A DNA stretch of 64,000 nt, from contig NZ_BMMM01000024.1 of assembly GCF_014645835.1 (NCBI RefSeq), positions 90,735 to 154,734 on the forward strand. Direction: 5' to 3'. The position numbers and the translations under genes were made by a program. This stretch comes from Streptomyces albiflavescens (GTDB lineage Bacteria; Actinomycetota; Actinomycetes; Streptomycetales; Streptomycetaceae). The notes beneath the pieces are model-generated. The model ran no database searches. It saw only the letters and a list, made by a program, of their open reading frames with translations, and had not been told where the DNA came from. Below, piece by piece: positions 24,930-33,969 of this stretch; position 1 is the stretch's first letter; each line of letters opens with the position of its first letter.

Positions 24930-25838
24930 GTGACGGTCGCCGTACAGGCCACGCTCGCAACCCCCGTGTCACGGCCGCGCGTTCTGGGCATCACCGCCGT
25001 CCGGCATCTCGCCCGGGGCGGCCTGCTCACCCTCGCTGCCCTGCTGCTCGGCCTCACCGCACAGCTGCTGTTCGTCAGCGGGCTCCAGGAACGGGCCGCC
25101 CAGCACGCCGCGTTCGACGAGCTGCGCGCCCAACTCGCCCTGGGCACCGCCCCCGTGGCCCAGACCGACCAGCAGGGCGATCTGCTGGCGCCCGGCACCC
25201 CGGTCGCGCTCATCGACATCCCCGCCGTCCATGTGCGCCAGGTCGTGCTGGAGGGCACCGACTCCACCGTCCTCACCGACGGCCCCGGCCACCGCCGGGA
25301 CACCCCGCTGCCCGGCCAGACCGGCACCAGCGTGCTGCTGGGCCGCGCCGCCGCGTACGGCGGGCCGTTCGGGCGTCTCGACGAGCTCGCCGCGGGCGAC
25401 ACGTTCACCGTGACCACCGGCCAGGGCAAGGCGAAGTACCAGGTCATCGGCGTACGACGGGCCGGTGACCCGGCGCCCGCCACGCCGGCGGCCGGCAAGG
25501 GCCGGCTGGTCCTGGTCACGGCCACCGGGCCGAGCTTCATGCCCGGCGGCGTCCTGCGCGTCGACGCCGACCTGATCTCCGCTCCCGCCCAGACCCCCGC
25601 CGCCGTCATCCGCCCCGGCACCCTCCCGGAGTCCGAGCAGCCGTTGGCGCGCCCCTCCGGTGTGCCGTGGCCGCTGGTCATGTGGCTCCAGGCGCTGGTG
25701 GCCGTCGCGGTCGCCGCGGTGTGGGCCTGGCACCGCTGGGGCCGCCACCAGACCTGGATCGTGTTCGCCCCCGTCGTCGCGGTCCTGGGCCTCCAGGTCG
25801 CCACCCGCACCACTGAACTGCTGCCCAACCTGATGTGA
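24930..25838 (+). CDS. Sortase-fold membrane protein lacking the catalytic His and Cys (pseudo-sortase)
   Basis: This 302-residue protein has an N-terminal membrane helix (LTLAALLLGLTAQLLFVSGL). A sortase-like barrel follows (VALIDIPAVHVRQVVLEGTD, LPGQTGTSVLLGRAAAYGGPFGRLDEL split across strands, GDTFTVTTGQGKAKYQVIGV). Two C-terminal helices complete it (WPLVMWLQALVAVAVAAVWAW and IVFAPVVAVLGL). In active class D/E sortases the first motif carries a catalytic His after Gly; here it is Arg139. The TLxTC motif reads VLVTAT, so the catalytic Cys is Ala198. It should not be a transpeptidase. It may act as a scaffold or receptor for the binding proteins. RBS AAGGAGA lies upstream. Confidence 0.8.
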   Translation: MTVAVQATLATPVSRPRVLGITAVRHLARGGLLTLAALLLGLTAQLLFVSGLQERAAQHAAFDELRAQLALGTAPVAQTDQQGDLLAPGTPVALIDIPAVHVRQVVLEGTDSTVLTDGPGHRRDTPLPGQTGTSVLLGRAAAYGGPFGRLDELAAGDTFTVTTGQGKAKYQVIGVRRAGDPAPATPAAGKGRLVLVTATGPSFMPGGVLRVDADLISAPAQTPAAVIRPGTLPESEQPLARPSGVPWPLVMWLQALVAVAVAAVWAWHRWGRHQTWIVFAPVVAVLGLQVATRTTELLPNLM

Positions 25839-25999
25839 CCCCCGGGGCCCACCGCACACGGCGCGCCGACCTCGGGGGCTCCGACCGGGGCCCGCTCCCG
25901 CCGTCCCTGCCTCGCACTCCGCCCCGTCCCCGCTCCCGCCCAGCCCCTGACCCGCACCAGACCCCCGCTGAGACCCGACCCCGCCAAGAGGTGCCCGAC

Positions 26000-26926
26000 G
26001 TGACCGATGCGACCGCCGCGCGTGACAGCGCCGCGACCGAGACCGCCCCGACGACCGACATCGCCGTCGTCCGCACGGGGACCGCCCTGGCCGACACCGT
26101 CGTCCTGCCGCCCGTCCCTGCGGGTGCGCCCACCGCGTCCGGCCCGACCGCCCCCGCGACGCTCGAGGCGCGCGCCGTCTCGGCGTGGTTCGGCAGCCAC
26201 CAGGTGCTGGAACGCGTCTCCCTCACCATGCCCGCCGGGCAGGTCACCGCCCTGATCGGCCCCTCCGGGTGCGGCAAGTCGACCTTCCTGCGCACGCTCA
26301 ACCGCATGCACGAGCTGATCCCCTCGGCCGCGCTCGCGGGCGAGGTGCTCTTCGAGGGCGAGGACATCTACGCTCCCCAGCGCCGCCTGACCGACGCCCG
26401 GCGCCGGATCGGCATGGTGTTCCAGAAGCCCAACCCGTTCCCCGCCATGTCGATCTACGACAACGTCGTGGCGGGCCTGCGTCTGACCGGCACGCGCGTG
26501 AGCCGCCGCGAGAAGGACGAGCTGGTCGAGGAGAGCCTGACCCGGGCCGGCCTGTGGAAGGAGGTGCGGGACCGGCTGCGGCAGCCCGGCGGCGCGCTCT
26601 CCGGCGGCCAGCAGCAGCGTCTGTGTATCGCCCGCGCGCTCGCCGTACGTCCCCGGGTGCTGCTCATGGACGAGCCCTGCTCGGCACTCGACCCCACGTC
26701 CACCCGCCGGGTCGAGGAGACCATCCACGAACTCGCCGGTCAGGTGACCGTCGTGATCGTCACCCACAACATGCAGCAGGCGGCCCGCGTCTCCCAGCAG
26801 TGCGCGTTCTTCCTCGCCGAGCAGGGCACCCCCGGCGGCATCGTCGAGCACGGCCCCACGGAGCACATCTTCGGCACCCCCGAGGACCAGCGCACGGCGG
26901 ACTATGTGGCGGGCCGCTTCGGCTGA
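26000..26926 (+). CDS. pstB: PstB-like phosphate-type ABC transporter ATPase
   Basis: This is a 308-residue ATPase. After a disordered N-terminal 55 residues not found in canonical PstB come Walker A IGPSGCGKSTFLRTLNRMH (about 86), the PstB-type Q-loop GMVFQKPNPFPAMSIYDNV, signature LSGGQQQRLCIARALA (about 199), Walker B VLLMDEPCSALDP and H-loop VTHNMQQAARVS. QKPNPFP and NRMHELIP are strongly PstB-like. It energises the PstC/PstA channel. The GTG start at 26000 has AAGAGG about 9 nt upstream. It is the last gene of the operon; no PhoU or histidine kinase is linked, unlike classical pst loci. Confidence 0.93.
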   Translation: MTDATAARDSAATETAPTTDIAVVRTGTALADTVVLPPVPAGAPTASGPTAPATLEARAVSAWFGSHQVLERVSLTMPAGQVTALIGPSGCGKSTFLRTLNRMHELIPSAALAGEVLFEGEDIYAPQRRLTDARRRIGMVFQKPNPFPAMSIYDNVVAGLRLTGTRVSRREKDELVEESLTRAGLWKEVRDRLRQPGGALSGGQQQRLCIARALAVRPRVLLMDEPCSALDPTSTRRVEETIHELAGQVTVVIVTHNMQQAARVSQQCAFFLAEQGTPGGIVEHGPTEHIFGTPEDQRTADYVAGRFG

Positions 26927-27252
26927 GCACCGGGCACGGTCGATGACGAAAGCGCCGCGCGGCGGTGACGCTTCCGGAATCCGCGGGGCGAGATCTGTGG
27001 GACTGTGGGTAGGGGAATGGGCTCGGGCACTCCGGGCGTTTCCCGATGGGAGTCCGTGGGTAACCCCCGGCGGATTCGGATCATGGGATGCCCGACCGGG
27101 CTGGTTCAAGATCCAATAGCCCGAAAGCCGGGCGAGTTTACCCATCCCCGCAGAAACCTATGCGCCGTGCGGCCAGATTTTCTTCCCCTAACGGGTTGAA
27201 CTTTTGTTGATCGTGGGTCAGTTGGCCGCCCGACCGCCTTACCCTTCAGAGG
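26927..27252. other. Intergenic region after the Pst-like operon
   Basis: No gene is seen. It holds a GC-rich hairpin at 26950-26973 (AAGCG/CGCTT around a CGCCGCGCGGCG palindrome), which may end the operon, a small inverted repeat GCCCG-N5-CGGGC at about 27119-27133, and a comparatively AT-rich stretch at about 27170-27210 that probably carries the amidohydrolase promoter. Confidence 0.45.
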
Positions 27253-28488
27253 GTGAACGAACTGATGTCCCGAGAGTCCGAGGCCGATCTCCCCGGGGAA
27301 CCGCAGCTCCCCGGCGCGCTGCCCGAGGCACTGCGCGCCGAACTTGTCGCGTTCCGCCGCGACTTGCACATGCACCCGGAGCTCGGCAACCAGGAGTTCC
27401 GCACCACGGCCGCGCTGAAGGCGCGCCTGGAGCAGGCGGGCCTGAAGCCGCGTGTCCTGGACATCGGGACCGGCCTCATCTGTGACATCGGCGACTGGGA
27501 CGGCGTACGGCCCATGCTCGCGCTGCGCGCCGACATCGACGCGCTGCCCATCCCGGACACGAAGACCGACTGCGCGTACCGGTCGACCGTGCCCGACCGC
27601 GCCCACGCCTGCGGCCACGACGTGCACACCACGGTCGTCCTCGGCGCCGGGCTCGTCCTCGCCGAGCTGCACCGCGAGGGGCGGCTGCCCCGGCCGGTAC
27701 GGCTGATCTTCCAGCCCGCGGAGGAGGTGCTGCCCGGTGGCGCCCCGGACGCGATCGAGTCGGGCGTGCTCGACGGCGTCGGGCAGATCATCGGCGTGCA
27801 CTGCGACCCGAGGGTGGACGCGGGGCGCATCGGTCTGCGGCACGGCGCCATCACCTCGGCGTGCGACCGGCTCGAAGTCTCACTCGACGGTGCGGGCGGT
27901 CACACCGCGCGCCCCCACCTCACCACCGACCTCGTCACCGCCGCCGCCCGCGTCGTGACCGACGTACCGGCTCTTGTCGCCCGGCGGGTCGACGCCCGCA
28001 GCGGGCTCGCGGTGACCTGGGGGCGGATCGAGTCCGGCCACGCCTGCAATGTCATCCCGCAGCACGCCGAGCTCTCCGGGACCGTGCGCTGCCTGGATCT
28101 CGACGCCTGGCGGGCCGCGCCCGACCTGGTGCACGCGGCCATCGACGAGATCGCGAACCTGTACCGCGCCAAGTCCGAGATCAACTACATCCGGGGCGTC
28201 CCGCCGGTCGTGAACGACGCGGCCGTCACGGAGCTGCTCCGCGACGCGATGAGCGCCCGGCGCGGGGCGCACTCCATCGAGGACACCGAGCAGAGCCTCG
28301 GCGGCGAGGACTTCTCCTGGTACCTGGAGCATGTGCCCGGCGCGATGGCCCGCCTCGGCGTCCGTACCCCCGGCGAGCGCACGGTGCGCGATCTCCACCA
28401 GGGCGACTTCGACGCCGACGAGTCGGCGATCACGGTGGGCGTGGAACTGTTCACGGCCGCGGCGCTGCTGGACGCGGCGGAGCGTTGA
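27253..28488 (+). CDS. M20-family metal-dependent amidohydrolase
   Basis: This 411-residue protein belongs to the M20D amidohydrolase group (hippurate, IAA-amino-acid and N-acyl amino acid hydrolases). Metal ligands are visible: HACGHDVHTTVVLGA (about residues 117-131, Cys and His ligands), FQPAEEVLPGG (Glu-Glu) and IIGVHCDPRVDAG. A lid domain lies at about 195-310 with GGHTARPHLTTD, and the last ligand region is LGGEDFSWYLEHVPG. GTG 27253 and ATG 27265 are both possible; the AGAGGG site just before 27254 suits ATG 27265 better. It is separated by a 284-bp promoter region from the BMP lipoprotein gene and may be unrelated to nucleoside use. Confidence 0.9.
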   Translation: MNELMSRESEADLPGEPQLPGALPEALRAELVAFRRDLHMHPELGNQEFRTTAALKARLEQAGLKPRVLDIGTGLICDIGDWDGVRPMLALRADIDALPIPDTKTDCAYRSTVPDRAHACGHDVHTTVVLGAGLVLAELHREGRLPRPVRLIFQPAEEVLPGGAPDAIESGVLDGVGQIIGVHCDPRVDAGRIGLRHGAITSACDRLEVSLDGAGGHTARPHLTTDLVTAAARVVTDVPALVARRVDARSGLAVTWGRIESGHACNVIPQHAELSGTVRCLDLDAWRAAPDLVHAAIDEIANLYRAKSEINYIRGVPPVVNDAAVTELLRDAMSARRGAHSIEDTEQSLGGEDFSWYLEHVPGAMARLGVRTPGERTVRDLHQGDFDADESAITVGVELFTAAALLDAAER

Positions 28489-28655
28489 GCGAAAGGCCCT
28501 CCGCGGGGGCGGGGGCGTTCCGACATCAGGCGCAACACGGTTGTAAGCCATTCGTCCGTGGTTCGAAATCATCGGCGCGGAGCCGCAAGATCCCGAGTTC
28601 AGACGCTGTTTGCCTCGAATCGATAACGGCTTCGCGAGAGGTGTTTTTCTGACAT

Positions 28656-28667
28656 CTACGCGCGTTA
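28656..28667. promoter_or_regulatory. Variant nucleoside-regulon operator before the BMP lipoprotein
   Basis: CTACGCGCGTTA matches ten of twelve positions of CTACGCGCGTAG, found perfect before add, deoC and the PNP gene. It lies 105 bp before the lipoprotein start codon. Confidence 0.5.
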
Positions 28668-28772
28668 CGATGCCGCGAAGCCGACGCCGACGGGGCGTCC
28701 CGGCTCGAGCACTGGCATGGTGCTCACATCAAGCGCCGACATGGCGCTCAGGTCAGGTGAAGGAGCCTTCCC

Positions 28773-29831
28773 GTGCGCCGGGTAGCCAAGCTTTCCGCTG
28801 CGTGTATCGCGACCGCAGCTCTCGCACTGTCTGCCACTGCCTGTGGCAGCACGTCCTCCGAGAACGACAAGGACTCGTCCGCCTCCGCCGGCAGCGGCAA
28901 GGGCATCAAGATCGGCCTTGCCTTCGATGTCGGCGGCCGTGGTGACCGTTCCTTCAACGACTCCGCCGCGCGCGGTGCGGACAAGGCCAAGTCCGAGTTC
29001 GGCGGCTCGATCAAGGAGCTGACCGCCAAGAACTCGGACACCGAGGCCGACCGCGAGCAGCGCCTCACGGACCTGGCCGACGCGGGCTACAACCCGATCG
29101 TCGGCGTCGGCTTCTCCTACGCGACCTCGATGGGCAAGGTCGCCGCGAAGTACCCGAAGGTCAGCTTCGGCATCGTCGACTCGGTGGTGGACGCCAAGAA
29201 CGTCGACAGCATCACCTTCACCGAGGAGCAGGGCTCCTACCTGGCCGGTGTCGCCGCGGCGCTGAAGACCAAGAAGGACCACGTCGGCTTCATAGGCGGC
29301 GTCGACGTCCCGCTGATCAAGAAGTTCGAGGCCGGCTACGTCCAGGGCGTCAAGGACACCAACTCGAAGATCAAGGTCGACACCCAGTACCTGAGCCACG
29401 GCTCGGACCTCTCCGGCTTCTCCAGCCCCGACAAGGGCAAGGAAGCCGCGCAGGGCATGCTCGACAAGGGCGCCGACGTGGTCTACTCGGCGGCCGGCTC
29501 CTCCGGCAACGGCGCGATCGAGGCAGTCAACGGTCAGAAGGGTGCCTGGGCCATCGGCGTGGACTCGGACCAGTACAACATCCCGGGTCTGTCGAAGTAC
29601 AAGAGCTCGATCCTGACCTCGATGGTCAAGAACGTCGATGTCGGTGTCTACGACTTCATCAAGTCGGTCCATGACAGCAAGCCGCTGACCGGCACCAACA
29701 CGTACTCGCTCGCCAAGGACGGTGTCTCGCTGGCCACCAGCGGTGGCTTCATCGACGACATCAAGGCCAAGCTGGACGCGGCGCAGAAGAAGATCGTCGA
29801 CGGCGACGTCACGGTCAAGACCACTCCGTGA
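28773..29831 (+). CDS. BMP-family nucleoside-binding lipoprotein
   Basis: This 352-residue lipoprotein has a signal peptide ending in the lipobox LSATACGS (Cys at about residue 24). The BMP/PnrA-like fold shows IGLAFDVGGRGDRSFNDSAARG, then NPIVGVGFSYATSMGKVA, and VIGVDSDQYN-type sequence (AIGVDSDQYNIPG). In characterised systems these proteins deliver nucleosides to the ABC importer encoded just downstream. The start is GTG 28773 with GAAGGAG 7 nt upstream. A variant of the nucleoside-regulon palindrome lies in its promoter region. A 168-bp gap with a second palindrome separates it from the ATPase gene. Confidence 0.93.
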   Translation: MRRVAKLSAACIATAALALSATACGSTSSENDKDSSASAGSGKGIKIGLAFDVGGRGDRSFNDSAARGADKAKSEFGGSIKELTAKNSDTEADREQRLTDLADAGYNPIVGVGFSYATSMGKVAAKYPKVSFGIVDSVVDAKNVDSITFTEEQGSYLAGVAAALKTKKDHVGFIGGVDVPLIKKFEAGYVQGVKDTNSKIKVDTQYLSHGSDLSGFSSPDKGKEAAQGMLDKGADVVYSAAGSSGNGAIEAVNGQKGAWAIGVDSDQYNIPGLSKYKSSILTSMVKNVDVGVYDFIKSVHDSKPLTGTNTYSLAKDGVSLATSGGFIDDIKAKLDAAQKKIVDGDVTVKTTP

Positions 29832-29913
29832 TCTGACGGGTCCCCGCCGGACCCCGGGCTCGGCGAGAGGCGCGCTCAGCAGCCCCTCGCCGAGCCATAA
29901 CAATGTGTCAACT

Positions 29914-29925
29914 CTACGCGTGTAG
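29914..29925. promoter_or_regulatory. Nucleoside-regulon operator before the ABC ATPase gene
   Basis: CTACGCGTGTAG differs from the perfect palindrome by one central base. It lies 74 bp before the ATPase start, indicating a promoter separate from that of the lipoprotein gene. Confidence 0.7.
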
Positions 29926-29999
29926 CATGGAGTTGCCGCGCTAGCGTCGCCGACGCCTGCCCTCCCCTACGCAGCCCCTTTCCCCGAGGAGAGTGCGCC

Positions 30000-31559
30000 A
30001 TCAACGCGTCCAGCCCTCCCGCTGCCGTCGAACTGCGCGGCATCACCAAGCGTTTCCCCGGCGTCGTCGCCAACCGCGACATCGACATCACCGTCCGCAC
30101 GGGAACCGTCCACGCCCTCTGCGGTGAGAACGGTGCCGGCAAGTCCACCCTGATGAAGATCCTTTACGGCATGCAGCAGCCGGACGAGGGCACCATCACG
30201 GTGAACGGCGAGCGGATCGCCTTCCACACCCCCGCCGACGCCATCGCGCGCGGTATCGGCATGGTGCACCAGCACTTCATGCTCGCCGACAACCTCACCG
30301 TCCTCGAGAACGTCGTCCTCGGCGCGGAGAAGCTGTACGGCATCGGCGCCAAGGCGCGTACGAAGATCAAGGAGATCTCCGACGCGTACGGACTGAACGT
30401 CCGGCCCGACGTCCTCATGGAGGAGCTCGGCGTCGCCGACCGCCAGCGCGTGGAGATCCTCAAGGTCCTCTACCGCGGCGCCAAGATCCTCATCCTCGAC
30501 GAGCCCACTGCCGTCCTCGTACCGCAGGAGGTCGACGCCCTCTTCGACAACCTGCGCGAGCTGAAGGCCGAGGGGCTCACCGTCATCTTCATCTCCCACA
30601 AGCTGGGCGAGGTGCTGTCCGTCGCCGACGAGATCACCGTCATCCGGCGCGGCACCACGGTCGGTACGGTCGAGCCGGGGAGCACCACCTCCAAGCAGCT
30701 CGCCGAGCTGATGGTGGGCAGCGAACTGCCCACGCCGGAGACCGAGGAGTCCACCGTCACGGACGTCCCGCTGCTGAAGGTGGAGGGGCTGCACCTGTCC
30801 CAGACGGACCTCGACGGCATCGAGCGGATCATCCTCGACGAGATCTCCTTCACCATCCACAAGGGCGAGGTCCTCGGCATCGCCGGCGTGGAGGGCAACG
30901 GCCAGTCCGAGCTGGTCGAGGCGATCATGGGCATCCGCAACCCCGACGCCGGCGTCATCTCGCTCGATGACACCGACATCTCCCACGCCCCCACCCGCCG
31001 CCGCCGCGAGGCCGGCGTCGGCTACATCCCCGAGGACCGCCACCGCCACGGCCTGCTCCTCGAAGCACCGCTGTGGGAGAACCGCATCCTCGGCCATGTC
31101 ACCGAGCGGCCCAACTCGCGCGGCGGACTGCTCGACCTGAAGGCCGCCCGCGCGGACACCGAGCGCATCATCAGCGCGTACGACGTCCGCACGCCGGGCA
31201 TCGAGGTGACCGCGGGCTCGCTGTCGGGCGGCAACCAGCAGAAGCTGATCGTCGGCCGCGAGATGAGCCACCGGCCCAAGCTCCTCATCGCCGCCCACCC
31301 CACCCGCGGCGTGGACGTCGGTGCGCAGGCCGCGATCTGGGACCACATCCGCGAGGCCCGCCGCGAGGGTCTGGCCGTGCTGCTGATATCCGCCGACCTG
31401 GACGAGCTCATCGGGCTCTCCGACACCCTGCGGGTGATGTACCGCGGCCGCCTGGTCGCCGACGCCGACCCCGCCACGATCACCCCCGAGGAGCTGGGCT
31501 CCGCCATGACGGGTGCGGCCACCGGCCACCTGGAGCACGCAGAGGACGACGACCGATGA
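30000..31559 (+). CDS. Nucleoside ABC transporter ATPase (two NBDs), apparent ATC start
   Basis: This is a 519-residue ribose/nucleoside-type ATPase with two nucleotide-binding domains. NBD1 has Walker A CGENGAGKSTLMKILYGMQ (about residue 42) and ILILDEPTAVL. NBD2 has GIAGVEGNGQSELVEAI, signature LSGGNQQKLIVGREM and a degenerate Walker B, LLIAAHPTRGVDVG. The conserved N terminus begins at about 30027, yet no ATG, GTG, TTG or suitable CTG lies in frame ahead of it. The only fit to the GAGGAG ribosome site (29986-29991, 8-nt spacing) is ATC at 30000, a rare initiator; a single-base error could also explain it. It overlaps the permease by 4 bp (ATGA). Confidence 0.88.
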   Translation: MNASSPPAAVELRGITKRFPGVVANRDIDITVRTGTVHALCGENGAGKSTLMKILYGMQQPDEGTITVNGERIAFHTPADAIARGIGMVHQHFMLADNLTVLENVVLGAEKLYGIGAKARTKIKEISDAYGLNVRPDVLMEELGVADRQRVEILKVLYRGAKILILDEPTAVLVPQEVDALFDNLRELKAEGLTVIFISHKLGEVLSVADEITVIRRGTTVGTVEPGSTTSKQLAELMVGSELPTPETEESTVTDVPLLKVEGLHLSQTDLDGIERIILDEISFTIHKGEVLGIAGVEGNGQSELVEAIMGIRNPDAGVISLDDTDISHAPTRRRREAGVGYIPEDRHRHGLLLEAPLWENRILGHVTERPNSRGGLLDLKAARADTERIISAYDVRTPGIEVTAGSLSGGNQQKLIVGREMSHRPKLLIAAHPTRGVDVGAQAAIWDHIREARREGLAVLLISADLDELIGLSDTLRVMYRGRLVADADPATITPEELGSAMTGAATGHLEHAEDDDR

Positions 31560-32683
31560 AGAAGCTGACCTCACGGATCGACAAGGAGCGGCTGCTCCTC
31601 GGCATCGCGGCGCCGCTCCTTGCGCTCGTCGCCGCGATCGTCGTCACCACCGTGGTGATCCTCGCCACCGGCAAGAACCCGGGCGACGCCTTCAGCGACA
31701 TGCTGACCTACGGCACCGCCAGCGACAGCCAGGTCTACATCCTGAACAAGGCGACGACGTACTACCTGGCGGGCGTCGCGGTGGCCATCGGCTTCCGCAT
31801 GAACCTGTTCAACATCGGAGTGGACGGACAGTACCGCCTCGCCGCGTTCTTCGCGGCGGTGCTCGGCGGCGCCCTGACCGTCCCGGGCTGGATCGCCGTC
31901 CCGCTGATGATCATCTGCGCGATGGGCGTGGGCGCCGTCTGGGCCGGTATCGCCGGCATCCTCAAGGTGACCCGGGGCGTCAGCGAAGTCATCTCGACGA
32001 TCATGCTGAACTCCATCGCCACCGCGATCATCGCCTACCTCCTCCAGCCGGGTAAGCTCGCCGAACTCCAGAGTGGCGGCACCGTCGTATCGACCAAGCC
32101 GCTGCCGCAGGACTCTTGGTTCTTCTCGTTCGACACGGGCGCGGCGGGCGTGCTCTGGGGCTTCATCGTGATCGCCGTGATCGTCGGTGTCGCGTACTGG
32201 TTCGTGCTCGGCCGCACCCGCTTCGGCTTCGACCTGCGCACCGTCGGCCAGTCGGAGACCGCTGCCGCGGCGAGCGGCGTCAGCGTCAAGCGCATGATCG
32301 CCACCAGCATGGTCATCTCGGGAGCCGTCGCCGGTCTGATCGGCATGCCGACCTTGCTCAACGACAGCCACCAGTTCAGCAACGACTTCCCGTCGGGCAT
32401 CGGCTTCACCGGCATCGCCATCGCGCTGCTCGGCCGCAACAGCCCGATCGGCATCGCCCTCGGCGCCCTCCTGTGGGGCTTCCTGGAGCGCACCACCAAC
32501 CACCTGGAGTTCCAGGGCTACGACAAGGAAATCCTCGGCGTCATCCAGGGCGTCATCGTCCTGTGCGTCGTCATCGCCTACGAGGTCGTACGCCGGTACG
32601 GCCTCAAGCGCCAGCAGCAGCGGGTCGGCGCCGAACTCGCCGCCCAGGCCGCCGCCCGGACCGAGAAGCAGGAGGTGGCGTGA
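31556..32683 (+). CDS. Nucleoside ABC transporter permease 1
   Basis: This 375-residue permease of the BPD_transp_2 family has about nine to ten helices. Family signatures are AVAIGFRMNLFNIGVDGQYRL (about 80), TRGVSEVISTIMLNSIA (about 140) and SGIGFTGIAIALLGRNSPIGI (about 280). These correspond to the conserved cytoplasmic loops of NupB/YufP-like nucleoside permeases. ATG overlaps the ATPase stop by 4 bp, and its stop overlaps the next permease start by 1 bp, so it is part of a tightly coupled operon. Confidence 0.93.
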   Translation: MKKLTSRIDKERLLLGIAAPLLALVAAIVVTTVVILATGKNPGDAFSDMLTYGTASDSQVYILNKATTYYLAGVAVAIGFRMNLFNIGVDGQYRLAAFFAAVLGGALTVPGWIAVPLMIICAMGVGAVWAGIAGILKVTRGVSEVISTIMLNSIATAIIAYLLQPGKLAELQSGGTVVSTKPLPQDSWFFSFDTGAAGVLWGFIVIAVIVGVAYWFVLGRTRFGFDLRTVGQSETAAAASGVSVKRMIATSMVISGAVAGLIGMPTLLNDSHQFSNDFPSGIGFTGIAIALLGRNSPIGIALGALLWGFLERTTNHLEFQGYDKEILGVIQGVIVLCVVIAYEVVRRYGLKRQQQRVGAELAAQAAARTEKQEVA

Positions 32684-33969
32684 TGACTGCCACGATGACC
32701 GACACGCCGCCGCCCGCGGCGCCCAAGGCGGACACCGGACCCCAGCGGTCCGGCCGGTCGGCCGGCCAGCTCCTCATGATCGTCGCGGGCGCGCTGCTGC
32801 TCGTGGCCGCGGTCCGCGTCATCACCGGCGCCGACCAGCTCACCTCTGCCGGACAGGTCAGTGCCGCGCTCGGCCTCGCCGTGCCCATCGGCCTCGCCGG
32901 CCTCGCGGGCCTGTGGTCCGAGCGGTCCGGCGTGGTCAACATCGGCCTCGAGGGCATGATGATCCTCGGCACCTTCGGGGCCGGCTGGGTCGGCTGGCAG
33001 TCCAGCCCCTGGCTCGGCCTGCTGTGCGGCGTCGGCTTCGGTGTCCTCGGCGGCCTGGTGCACGCCGTCGCGACCATCACCTTCGGCGTCGACCACATCG
33101 TCTCCGGTGTCGCGGTCAACCTGCTCGCGCTCGGCACCACCCAGTACCTCGCCAAGCTCTTCTTCTCGGAGGGCAAGGCGGCGGACGCGGGCGGCAACCC
33201 CAAGCAGTCCCCGCCCGCGGACTCGCTGGGCCACATCACCGTGCCCGGTCTCTCGGACGCCCTCGAGTCGCTCCAGAAGCACCACTGGTTCCTGATCTCC
33301 GACCTCGCGGGCATCCTCGGCGGCCTGGTCACCAACGTGTCCGTGGTGACGGTCCTCGCCGCGCTGCTGTTCGTGGGCAGCTGGTGGCTGCTGTGGCGCA
33401 CCCCGTTCGGTCTGCGGCTGCGCTCCTGCGGTGAGAACCCGACCGCCGCGGAGTCGCTCGGCGTCAACGTCTACCGGTACAAGTACGCGGCCGTGGCGGT
33501 CTCCGGCGGCCTCGCCGGACTCGGCGGCGCCTTCCTCGCGCTGGTCACCTCGCACATCTACCTGGAGGGCCAGACCGGCGGGCGCGGCTACATCGGTCTC
33601 GCGGCCATGATCTTCGGCAACTGGCGGCCCGGTGGACTGGCCATGGGCGCGGGCCTCTTCGGTTACTCGGACGCGCTGCAACTGCGCAACGGCGGCGTGA
33701 CCGTGCACGCGCTGCTGCTCCTGCTGGTCGTCCTGCTCGCGGTGCTCGCCGCCTGGAAGCTGTACCGGAAGGCGCACTGGCAGGGCGCGATCAGCCTCTT
33801 CGTCGCCGCGCTCGTCCTGGTCTGGTACCTGTTCACGGACGAGGTGCCGAGCGACTTCGTGGGCGCCACCCCGTACGTCGTCACGCTGCTCGTGCTGTCG
33901 CTGTCCGCGCAGCGCCTGCGGATGCCCAAGGCCGACGGCATGCGCTACCGGAAGGGCCAGGGCAAGTGA
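32683..33969 (+). CDS. Nucleoside ABC transporter permease 2
   Basis: This 428-residue partner permease of the same family shows LAGLWSERSGVVNIGLEGMMILG, FGVDHIVSGVAVNLLALGTTQYL and GRGYIGLAAMIFGNWRPGG, typical of the NupC/YufQ-like subunit. A 30-residue cytoplasmic N terminus rich in Pro and Ala precedes the first helix, and two extra helices are present at the C terminus. The start is ATG 32683, sharing 1 bp with the previous stop (TGATG). Its end overlaps cdd by 4 bp (GTGA), tying uptake to deamination. Confidence 0.93.
   Translation: MTATMTDTPPPAAPKADTGPQRSGRSAGQLLMIVAGALLLVAAVRVITGADQLTSAGQVSAALGLAVPIGLAGLAGLWSERSGVVNIGLEGMMILGTFGAGWVGWQSSPWLGLLCGVGFGVLGGLVHAVATITFGVDHIVSGVAVNLLALGTTQYLAKLFFSEGKAADAGGNPKQSPPADSLGHITVPGLSDALESLQKHHWFLISDLAGILGGLVTNVSVVTVLAALLFVGSWWLLWRTPFGLRLRSCGENPTAAESLGVNVYRYKYAAVAVSGGLAGLGGAFLALVTSHIYLEGQTGGRGYIGLAAMIFGNWRPGGLAMGAGLFGYSDALQLRNGGVTVHALLLLLVVLLAVLAAWKLYRKAHWQGAISLFVAALVLVWYLFTDEVPSDFVGATPYVVTLLVLSLSAQRLRMPKADGMRYRKGQGK

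Noticed and set aside
22841..27145. A 1434-codon minus-strand open frame opposite the secreted protein, pseudo-sortase and pstB genes
   Set aside because: Low-complexity antisense sequence; the plus strand carries signal peptides, domains and ribosome sites.
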